From assembly GCA_021847985.1 (NCBI GenBank), contig JAJZNF010000242.1, positions 1 through 34,321 of the forward strand: a DNA stretch of 34,321 nt, read 5' to 3'. This document shows positions 26,737 through 34,321 of this stretch, piece by piece (within the stretch, counting starts at the first letter, position 1; every line of letters begins with the position of its first letter). Source of the stretch: Actinomycetes bacterium (GTDB lineage Bacteria; Actinomycetota; Acidimicrobiia; Acidimicrobiales; Acidimicrobiaceae). The notes under the pieces were generated by a model that saw only the letters and a program-made list of their open reading frames with translations, was not told the DNA's origin and searched no databases. Made by a program: the position numbers and the translations under genes.

Positions 26737-28806
26737 ATGGACGACCTACCCTATCTTCGCGGTCTTACCGTGGAGCAGACCGAGGCGGTGACCGACCCTG
26801 CCCGATTGCTCTGCATCGTCGCGGGTCCCGGAAGCGGAAAGACCACCGTCCTGACGCGCCGAATCGCCTTTCGAGGGATGGACCCCGAGGTGGCGCCGAA
26901 GAACACCGTGGCAATCACCTTCACCAACCAGGCGGCGGACGAACTCAAGGCGCGGCTCGCCGGCCTGTCCATGTACGAGCTGCCATGGATTGGGACTTTT
27001 CACAGCTTCGCTTTCCTGGTGCCGGGACGCTATCTCGAGGAGCTGCGCAGGCCGGTACCGCATCTGATCACCTCCAAAGCAAGGCTGATTACAGCGGCCG
27101 CCCGCGAGGATGCTTCGCTATGGCGTCATTTCGCCAAGTCCGGGAGCGACGGCGCAAACGGCCTCGCCAGCACCTTGGCGATCGGAGAGCTCACGCGGGA
27201 GATCGAGACCGCCAAGGCAAACATGGTCGCCCCGGACGGCTACGAGAGCTGGCATCGCACCAACCGGCGAGAAACCGGCCTGGATCCCCAAGCCATAGCG
27301 ACGGCCTGGAGGTCCTATGAGCGCCTGAAGGCGGCGACCCACCAGATCGACTTCGACGACCTCATAGTCAAAGCCGAAGCCGCTCTGCGCGAAAACCCCT
27401 CCTTTGCCCAGACCATCCGCTGGTGGTATCGCCACTTCTACGTGGACGAGTTCCAGGACGTGAACGCGCAGCAGATCGCGCTGTTGAAGCAGCTCGTCGG
27501 AGAAAAGCCCGACCTCTGCGTCGTAGGCGACCCGAAGCAGGCCATTTACACCTGGAATGGCGCGCACCCGCGACTGATGCTGGACCTGGACCAAGTCTTT
27601 CCCGGGGCCGCCTATCGCTACTTGCGGGCGAACTTCCGATCAGTCGCGGAGGTTGTCGATCTGGCCAACGCCGCAGCGGAGGGCTTTGCCGATCCCGCCA
27701 TCGCACGGCACGGGGGCGTCATCCATGCCAAGCGGCCAAGCGGATCGCCACCGCGGCTGCACGTCTTCGACTCGGCGGAGGAAGAGGCATCCTTCGTTGC
27801 CCGTCAGATCTACGCCTCCATAGCAAACGGCGCCGCGCCGCATTCGATAGCCGTGCTCGCCCGCACCAACCTCCTATTACCCCAGTATCAGGCAGCGCTC
27901 TCCGCACGCGGGATCCACAACCACGTGGCCGGCACGGCCCAGATCGTCAGCGACAGCGCCTTGAAGGCGGCGACTTCGCACCTTCGCGAACTGCTCGGTC
28001 CGCGCGGGCGCCTGCAGGATGCACTCACCCATCTGGACGACTTGATCGACGAGTACAAGATCGACGGGTTCGGGGGAGGCGCTGCCGACTCCCTCGCCTA
28101 CTTCCGGCAGATGGCGGTCGAAGCTCTACGCAACGAACCGCGCATGGACCTGACCAGCTTCTTGAACTGGTTCAGGGTCCGGGCAGCCGAGAGTGCGAGC
28201 GCCAGCCGCAACGGCGTCACGCTGACCACCCTGCATCGAGCCAAGGGGCTCGAATGGGACATCGTTTATCTGGTGGCAATGGAGCAGGGCGTTCTCCCCC
28301 ACGCCAAATCCACGCAGCCCGCCGCCATGGAGGAGGAGAAGCGCCTCTTCTATGTTGGGATCACCCGAGCGCGGGATCACCTCTACCTGACCCTGGCGCG
28401 CAAGCGGGGAAAGGCGGAGCGACCGGCGTCATCCTTCCTTTCGGGGCTGGGTGCCCTAATCCAGGATGGCATCCCGCAGAAAGCCTCCACGCGGCGCGCG
28501 CTGGAGTACATCCGCGCGGGCAAGGAACGCCTGACCACGGCGGAGGTGATTCCCCTCGAAACGGACCCCGTGCTCGAGACCCTCAAGTTGTGGCGGCGCC
28601 GGCGTGCAGACGACCTCGGCACCGCCGAAGAGACGCTGCTTCCGGATAGGGCTGTCCACTATCTGGCGTCAAACCTGCCCGTCGACCGGGACGATCTCGC
28701 AGTCTGCCCAGGCGTGACCAGGGAGTTCCTCGCCGAACACACCGAGGCCCTGCTGACGCTCTTGAAGGCGCTGGCCCGTGCCAGAAAGGCAAGACTGCCG
28801 CTCTAA
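26737..28806 (+). CDS. UvrD/PcrA-like superfamily 1 ATP-dependent helicase
   Basis: GPGSGKTTVLTRRI, YVDEFQDVNAQQ, GDPKQAIYTWNGA, TTLHRAKGLEWDIVYLVAMEQGVLPH. ATG 26737 preferred over 26632. Confidence 0.92.
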   Translation: MDDLPYLRGLTVEQTEAVTDPARLLCIVAGPGSGKTTVLTRRIAFRGMDPEVAPKNTVAITFTNQAADELKARLAGLSMYELPWIGTFHSFAFLVPGRYLEELRRPVPHLITSKARLITAAAREDASLWRHFAKSGSDGANGLASTLAIGELTREIETAKANMVAPDGYESWHRTNRRETGLDPQAIATAWRSYERLKAATHQIDFDDLIVKAEAALRENPSFAQTIRWWYRHFYVDEFQDVNAQQIALLKQLVGEKPDLCVVGDPKQAIYTWNGAHPRLMLDLDQVFPGAAYRYLRANFRSVAEVVDLANAAAEGFADPAIARHGGVIHAKRPSGSPPRLHVFDSAEEEASFVARQIYASIANGAAPHSIAVLARTNLLLPQYQAALSARGIHNHVAGTAQIVSDSALKAATSHLRELLGPRGRLQDALTHLDDLIDEYKIDGFGGGAADSLAYFRQMAVEALRNEPRMDLTSFLNWFRVRAAESASASRNGVTLTTLHRAKGLEWDIVYLVAMEQGVLPHAKSTQPAAMEEEKRLFYVGITRARDHLYLTLARKRGKAERPASSFLSGLGALIQDGIPQKASTRRALEYIRAGKERLTTAEVIPLETDPVLETLKLWRRRRADDLGTAEETLLPDRAVHYLASNLPVDRDDLAVCPGVTREFLAEHTEALLTLLKALARARKARLPL

Positions 28807-29501
28807 CGCGACTCGGTCCGCCCCTGGCGGTCCGCCGCCAGCTCGGCCAGGCGCGTGAAGTCGACCGAGATAAAGAGGGCCTCGGCCTCGGCGGTAAGCA
28901 AGTCGCCCGCATAGCAGGCGCCCGTCGTAAATACCTTCCGGCCGTCCCGCCGCTCGATGCGCGCCTCGAAGCGAAGTGGAGTCCCCCAAGGTGTCGGCTT
29001 GCGGTAATTGACAGTCAGCCGAGCTGTCATGCCAGGCGAGCCGCTCATGCTCTGGGCAAGGCCGAGCACTTCATCGAAGGCTGCGGCCAGGTACCCTCCG
29101 TGGACATTGCCCGGGGGGCCCTCGTAGGCCGAGGCGAAGTTCACCTTGCCCACGATTACCGCGGTCCCCTCTTCATCGTGCTCGAGCGATAGCTCAACCG
29201 GCGGGGCCAAGGGATTCGACGACCCCGAAATTGGCGAGAAGTCCAGGAAACCTCCGTTTCCGCCCGCATTTGCCGCCTCGGCGAAGCCTTCGTAGTCGCG
29301 GCCGGACGGGAAGCTTTCGATGGAGTCGGCGACAGCCTCGACCTGCTGGGCTATCACCGCCAGGACATCGGTGGGTGCTTTGGAATCAACCACCGAGTCG
29401 ATGATTCGCCGTGTCGCATCGCTGATCCGGCGAAATTGCTCTCGACGGGCAGGATCTCCCGGTGCGGTCATCCGCTCGATCCAGCTGTTGTTGTTCGCCA
29501 T
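28803..29501 (-). CDS. Hotdog-fold (PaaI-like) thioesterase family protein
   Basis: YEGPPGNVHGGYLAAAFDEVLGLAQ ... TARLTVNYRKPTPWGTPLRFEARIERRDGRKVF. Confidence 0.85.
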   Translation of the reverse strand: MANNNSWIERMTAPGDPARREQFRRISDATRRIIDSVVDSKAPTDVLAVIAQQVEAVADSIESFPSGRDYEGFAEAANAGGNGGFLDFSPISGSSNPLAPPVELSLEHDEEGTAVIVGKVNFASAYEGPPGNVHGGYLAAAFDEVLGLAQSMSGSPGMTARLTVNYRKPTPWGTPLRFEARIERRDGRKVFTTGACYAGDLLTAEAEALFISVDFTRLAELAADRQGRTESR

Positions 29502-29510
29502 CTCCGCTCC

Positions 29511-30284
29511 TTATCCGATCTGCAGGCCGGCCAGCACGGGGGCGTGGTCCGAGGGTCCCGGCCCTTTGCGCTCGTTCCTGTCGATCAGGGTCCATGAAAG
29601 GTTTTCCGCCACGGCCCTGCTCCCGATCAACAGATCGATACGCATCCCCTGCCGCTTGTGAAACGATCCTCCGCGGTAGTCCCACCACGTGAAGAGCCCT
29701 TCTTCTTGGTGCTGAACTCGGAAGAGATCGGTCAGGCCCAACTGGTAGATCCGCTCGAGTACCTCGCGCTCCGGGGCTGACACATGTGTCGTACCCTCGA
29801 AGGCCCCGGGGCTCCAAACGTCGCGATCGTCGAATGCAATGTTGAAATCCCCGCCGAGCACCAGGTGCTCCCGGCTCCGTAGCTCCGCCGAGACGGTGCC
29901 GGCCAAGGCGTCCATCCACTCCAGCTTGTAGCGATAGTGGTCCGAGTCGAGCGAGCGCCCGTTTGGCACATACAGCGAGTAAACCCTTAGCGGGCCGCAG
30001 GTGGCGCCCAGCGCACGGGCCTCGCCGCCCGGTTCTCCGATCAGGCCCCGAGCCGGCTCCGAGATCCCGAGCCGCGAGAGAATCGCAACCCCGTTCCATT
30101 GGCCCTGCCCAAAATGGAGCGACTCGTACCCCGCGGAGACAAAGGCCGCCGCGGGAAACGCAGCGTCGGTCAGCTTGGTCTCCTGAAGGCAAACCACGTC
30201 GGGTGCAGCCCTGTCGAGCCAGGAAAGCACCCGCTCCATGCGGGCTTTGAGCGAATTGACGTTCCAGGTTGCAACCGTCAACAT
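29511..30284 (-). CDS. xthA: Exodeoxyribonuclease III
   Basis: MLTVATWNVNSLKARMERVLSWL, DVVCLQETKL, GGDFNIAFDDRDVW, RIDLLIGSRAVA, SDHAPVLAGL. Confidence 0.93.
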   Translation of the reverse strand: MLTVATWNVNSLKARMERVLSWLDRAAPDVVCLQETKLTDAAFPAAAFVSAGYESLHFGQGQWNGVAILSRLGISEPARGLIGEPGGEARALGATCGPLRVYSLYVPNGRSLDSDHYRYKLEWMDALAGTVSAELRSREHLVLGGDFNIAFDDRDVWSPGAFEGTTHVSAPEREVLERIYQLGLTDLFRVQHQEEGLFTWWDYRGGSFHKRQGMRIDLLIGSRAVAENLSWTLIDRNERKGPGPSDHAPVLAGLQIG

Positions 30285-30317
30285 GTGGCCGCCCCCAACC
30301 TGTGCGAGGCCGGGATT

Positions 30318-30734
30318 CTACGCATCGGCGATGATGAACATGATGTCGACTTCGGCACTGACGGCACCGCCCACGCTCGCGCGTCCATGCCCCTTTCCTG
30401 CCCGCGCCGACAACCGAACCAGCTCTATCTCCAGATCGAGAACGTCCGCCGGAACGACCTGACGTCTGAACCGAGCTTGATCTATTCCACCGAACAGGGG
30501 CAGCTTGCCCTTGTATCGATCGTCGGCGAGGACCGCACAGGCGCCGAGCTGGGCGATCGACTCCACCTGCAGCACTCCCGGCAGTGTCGGGCGCCCCGGG
30601 AAGTGGCCGGCGAAGAAGTCCTCCTCGCCGGTGAGCCTCCAAAAGCCGCGCGCGTACTCGCCGGGCCGCAGTTCGGTGATCTCGTCCACGAGAAGGAACG
30701 GGGGGCGGTGTGGAATGAGTTCTTCTGGTTTCAC
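30318..30734 (-). CDS. fabZ: 3-hydroxyacyl-ACP dehydratase, FabZ-like
   Basis: IPHRPPFLLVDEI, GHFPGRPTLPGVLQVESIAQLGA. Confidence 0.9.
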   Translation of the reverse strand: MKPEELIPHRPPFLLVDEITELRPGEYARGFWRLTGEEDFFAGHFPGRPTLPGVLQVESIAQLGACAVLADDRYKGKLPLFGGIDQARFRRQVVPADVLDLEIELVRLSARAGKGHGRASVGGAVSAEVDIMFIIADA

Positions 30735-30793
30735 GCCTAAAGATTAGAAGAGGCCATGCATCTCGAGGGTCCTAGAACCATACTCGGATCCCG

Positions 30794-33700
30794 TCAGAAG
30801 ACGAGACCCGAGGCGGCCTCTGATACCTTCAGATTCACAGCGCGATGGATAAGATCCGCCTGCTCGAGGGCGTGCATCGCCGCAGAACCGGTGGCCGGTG
30901 AGCCGGCGGGGACCCGGGAAACGTGGCGCAGCCGATAGTCGGAGCGCAGCAGCGAATGGAGCTGGGAGTGGACAAAGGACCACGCTCCCTGATTCTCGGG
31001 CTCCTCTTGCAGCCAGACCACCTCGGTCGCCCTCGTATAACGGGACAAGACCGCGGCGATCTCCTCCACCGGCCACGGGTAGAGCTGCTCGACCCGGACC
31101 ACGGCGCAGGACTCTCCATCCTGCTTTCCTCCCAGAACCTGGCCGGCTGCGGCAATTGCTTCATAGGCGACCTTGCCGGAGCACAGGACCACGCGGCGGA
31201 CCTCCTCGGGATCACGGCTTGCCGTGGCTCCGCTGAAGACCGCGTCATCGAGCACCGGGTTGAAGCGGCCCCCGGTGAGCACGTCCACCGGAACCCTGGC
31301 CTGACGGGCTCGCAGAAGGGACTTGGGAGAGAAGACGATCACCGGCCTCGGGTTCTGCCGCTTTGGCTGGGCGCGAAACATGTGGAAGAGCTGGCCGGCA
31401 GTCGTAAGGTTCATGACCGCCAGGTTCTCGCCCGCGCACATCTGCAGGAAGCGCTCCATGCGGCCCGAGGAGTGCTCGGGGCCCTGGCCCTCGTAGCCGT
31501 GGGGCAACAACATAACCAGGCCCGACCCCTGATCCCACTTGTCGTGGGCGGCGGCAATGAACTGATCGATGATGATCTGAGCGCCGTTGGCGAAGTCCCC
31601 GAACTGCGCCTCCCAAATGACCAGCGCGTCCCGCCTCACTGTCGAGTAGCCGTATTCGAAGCCAAGGGCGGCGTACTCGGACAGCAGCGAATCGTAGATC
31701 ATGAACCGGCCGAAGGGGCCGCGGCGCCCGGCGGAGGTGGCGTAGTCGGAAACATGCTCCAGCGGAACGTAGTCTTCGCCGCTCCGGTAGTCGATGAGGG
31801 CGGCGTGGCGGTGAGAGAAGGTACCTCGGCGGGAGTCCTGGCCCGCCATGCGCACGTCATAGCCCTCCAACACCAGCGAGCCGAACGCCAGCTGCTCACC
31901 AAGGCCCCAGTCCACTTCTCCGCCGGCAAGCACCTCGCGGCGAGTTTCCAGCTGCCTCACAAGCTTTGGATGAACGGTGAAGCCGGCCGGGAAGGTGTGA
32001 AGCACCTCACCGAGCAGCTCGACATCGGCGGGGGCCACGTGGGTGTCCACCGCCTCGAGGGCAACGTTGTGCTCCGGCGCCTTGGGCAGCTCAGTGGGTT
32101 TGGGCGGGGCTGAAGAGCGAGTCTGATCCAACGCCGATTGCAGCTGGCCAAGAAAGTCGTCGAGTGACTGCTCGGCTTCCTCCATCGAGATGTCGCCGCG
32201 CGCGACCAGTGCCTCGGTATAGAGCTTCCGCACCGACCGCTTGGCCTCGATGATCTCGTACATCTGGGGCTGCGTGTAGCTCGGCTCGTCGCCCTCGTTA
32301 TGCCCGAATCGGCGGTAGCAGACCATGTCGACAACCACATCGCGGTGGAACGCCTCGCGGTAGTCGAGGGCAAGCTCGGCGACCCACGCCACAGCTTCGG
32401 GATCGTCTCCGTTGACGTGAAGGATCGGGGCCTGGATCATCTTGGCCACGTCCGTCGCATAACGCGACGAGCGCGCCTGCTCGGGGTTTGTAGTGAAGCC
32501 GACCTGGTTGTTGATGACCAGGTGCACCGTGCCGCCCGTCCTGTAGCCTCCCAGCTGGGAAAGATTGAGGGTCTCGGCCACCACCCCCTGGCCCGCGAAC
32601 GCCGCGTCACCGTGAAGGAGGATGGGGAGGATGCGGAAGGTTCCGCGCTCCCCGGCAATGTCCTGCTTGGCCCTGGTCATCCCCTCCACGACCGGATCGA
32701 CCGCCTCCAGGTGAGAGGGGTTGGAGGAGAGCGTGACCTCGATATCGGTTCCGTGATAGCCGCGATAGACGCCGCGGAAGCCCTTGTGATACTTCACATC
32801 TCCGGAGCCCTGCACGCTGTTGGGGTCGAGGTTGCCCTCGAACTCCTTGAAGATCTCGGAGTAGCTCTTGCCCACGATGTTGGTGAGGACGTTCAGGCGC
32901 CCGCGATGCGCCATGCCGATGACCGCCTCGCGCAGACCGGCCTCCGCGGCACGGTCGAGGACCTGGTCCAAAAAGACGATGGCCGCTTCGCCTCCCTCGA
33001 GGCCGAAACGCTTCTGGCCGATGTACCGGGTGTGAAGGAAGCGCTCGAACGCCTCGGCGGCGTTGAGCTTGCGCAGCAGGTGCATCTTCTGGGTGGTGTC
33101 CGGCTCGGGACGCGCACCTTCAACCCGTCGCTGTATCCAGTCCTTCTGGGCGGGATCCTGGATGAACATGTACTCCATGCCGATGGTGCGGCAGTAGGTG
33201 TCCCGCAGCAGCTGCAGGATGCCGCTCAACGTCATCGAGGTATGCCCGCCCAGGCCCCCACAATAGAACTCTCGGTCCAAATCCCAGACCGTCAATCCAT
33301 ACCACGCGGGGTCGAGCTCCTCCGGCATCGCCGGTGACTTTTGCGCCAGCGGGTCCAGGCGCGCCATCAGGTGACCGCGAGAGCGATACGTGTCGATCAG
33401 CTGGTTGACCATCGCCTGCTTGCGCAGGCGGGTCATATCGCCCGGCTCGCGCCCGGCGGTATCGCGCTCCCAGCTGGCGGGCGGATAGGGGACCGAAAGG
33501 GCGTGGAATACATCCTGATAAAAGCCGTGCTGGCCGGTGAGAAGCTCGTGCATTCTGGCCAGGAAGAGTCCCGATTCGGCTCCCTGGATCACGCGATGGT
33601 CGTACGTCGAGGTCAGAGTCACGGTCTTGGAAACGCCAAGGTCCACCAGAAGCGAGGGATCGGCCGCCGCCATGCCGGTGGGGAAGGATATGGACCCCAC

Positions 33701-34321
33701 TCCGATGATGACGCCCTGACCCTGCATGAGGCGTGGAACCGAGTGCTCGGTACCTATGGTGCCCGGGTTTGTCACACTCACCGTCGCGCCCACGAAATCG
33801 TCAGGCGAGAGCTTGTTGGTCCTCACCTTTCGAATGAGATTCTCGTACTCGCGGAGGAAGGCGAAAAAGTCCATCTCGTGCGCCCCGCGGATCACCGGGA
33901 CCATCAGTGTGCGCGAACCGTCCGCCTTGGCCAGATCGACGGCGATGCCGACGTTGATCTCCTTGGAGCGCTGAACGCCCGGGGTGCCCTTCTCATCGAT
34001 GGCAGGCACGAAAACCGAGTTCATCACCGGGTAGGCCTTGATGGCCTGCACGATTGCGTAGGCGATGATGTGGGTGAAGGAAACCTTCTCGCCCGAGGAG
34101 CGGGCCAGGTGGTTGTTGATGATTCCGCGGTTCACTTCGAGCAGCTTGGCCGGGATCGAGCGGACGCTGGTCGCGGTGGGCACCTCGAGCGAAGCGGTCA
34201 TGTTGGTCACGATTCGAGCTGCCGCTCCCCGTATGGCGACCACCTCAGCGCCGGCAGGAGGCGCGTATGGCGCGGGGGCGGGCCGGGCCGCCGCAGCGGG
34301 AGCCACCGTAGCGACCGGAGC
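30794..34321 (-). CDS. kgd: Multifunctional 2-oxoglutarate dehydrogenase (E2-like acyltransferase domain fused to E1), truncated by window edge
   Basis: E2 catalytic TSTYDHRVIQGAESG, then E1 motifs (GMAHRGRLNVLTNIVGKSYSEIFKEFEG, FGHNEGDEPSYTQP, MLLPHGYEGQGPEHSSGRMERFLQ). Alanine/proline linker continues to the edge. Confidence 0.93.
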   Translation of the reverse strand, partial: APVATVAPAAAARPAPAPYAPPAGAEVVAIRGAAARIVTNMTASLEVPTATSVRSIPAKLLEVNRGIINNHLARSSGEKVSFTHIIAYAIVQAIKAYPVMNSVFVPAIDEKGTPGVQRSKEINVGIAVDLAKADGSRTLMVPVIRGAHEMDFFAFLREYENLIRKVRTNKLSPDDFVGATVSVTNPGTIGTEHSVPRLMQGQGVIIGVGSISFPTGMAAADPSLLVDLGVSKTVTLTSTYDHRVIQGAESGLFLARMHELLTGQHGFYQDVFHALSVPYPPASWERDTAGREPGDMTRLRKQAMVNQLIDTYRSRGHLMARLDPLAQKSPAMPEELDPAWYGLTVWDLDREFYCGGLGGHTSMTLSGILQLLRDTYCRTIGMEYMFIQDPAQKDWIQRRVEGARPEPDTTQKMHLLRKLNAAEAFERFLHTRYIGQKRFGLEGGEAAIVFLDQVLDRAAEAGLREAVIGMAHRGRLNVLTNIVGKSYSEIFKEFEGNLDPNSVQGSGDVKYHKGFRGVYRGYHGTDIEVTLSSNPSHLEAVDPVVEGMTRAKQDIAGERGTFRILPILLHGDAAFAGQGVVAETLNLSQLGGYRTGGTVHLVINNQVGFTTNPEQARSSRYATDVAKMIQAPILHVNGDDPEAVAWVAELALDYREAFHRDVVVDMVCYRRFGHNEGDEPSYTQPQMYEIIEAKRSVRKLYTEALVARGDISMEEAEQSLDDFLGQLQSALDQTRSSAPPKPTELPKAPEHNVALEAVDTHVAPADVELLGEVLHTFPAGFTVHPKLVRQLETRREVLAGGEVDWGLGEQLAFGSLVLEGYDVRMAGQDSRRGTFSHRHAALIDYRSGEDYVPLEHVSDYATSAGRRGPFGRFMIYDSLLSEYAALGFEYGYSTVRRDALVIWEAQFGDFANGAQIIIDQFIAAAHDKWDQGSGLVMLLPHGYEGQGPEHSSGRMERFLQMCAGENLAVMNLTTAGQLFHMFRAQPKRQNPRPVIVFSPKSLLRARQARVPVDVLTGGRFNPVLDDAVFSGATASRDPEEVRRVVLCSGKVAYEAIAAAGQVLGGKQDGESCAVVRVEQLYPWPVEEIAAVLSRYTRATEVVWLQEEPENQGAWSFVHSQLHSLLRSDYRLRHVSRVPAGSPATGSAAMHALEQADLIHRAVNLKVSEAASGLVF

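Noticed and set aside
30923-32113. 396-aa and other long plus-strand ORFs in the kgd region
   Set aside because: Antisense to a strongly motif-supported 2-oxoglutarate dehydrogenase.
1-34321. tRNA/rRNA genes, CRISPR arrays, complete insertion sequences
   Set aside because: None recognised by eye on either strand; would need tRNAscan/Infernal/IS searches to exclude formally.

Overview
High-GC window that reads as actinobacterial; an Acidimicrobiia-like source is my inference from gene order and protein style and was not tested. Blocks from left to right: (1) a possibly frameshifted small membrane protein; (2) a minus-strand aa3-type cytochrome oxidase locus: ctaB, a TlpA-like thioredoxin, a CuA-like cupredoxin, ctaC, ctaD, ctaE, and an untracked 39-aa single-TM ORF; (3) a plus-strand pepQ/pepP-efp-nusB block; (4) minus-strand aroC-aroK-aroB-aroQ, fed by a type IV pilus assembly operon (small excisionase-like HTH gene, fused pilM-pilN, pilO, pilP-like) next to a prepilin peptidase gene and a polytopic membrane protein gene; (5) an IphP-type phosphatase, a secreted DMFase-beta-like protein and a MarR regulator; (6) nfuA divergent from an ATP-grasp / radical SAM pair whose SAM protein ends in a CCAEP tail, followed by a UvrD-like helicase; (7) a hotdog thioesterase, exoIII, a fabZ-like dehydratase, and a multifunctional 2-oxoglutarate dehydrogenase that runs off the right edge. 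The strongest leads are a six-unit 9-bp direct-repeat array (TGT invariant in all six units) upstream of an unlisted 55-aa HTH gene that abuts the pilMN fusion; the ATP-grasp + CCAEP-tail radical SAM pair; the divergent oxidase subunit I lacking canonical proton-channel residues; its companion degenerate CuA-like protein; and the inverted pepQ-efp-nusB block. No tRNA, rRNA, CRISPR array or intact mobile element was recognised.
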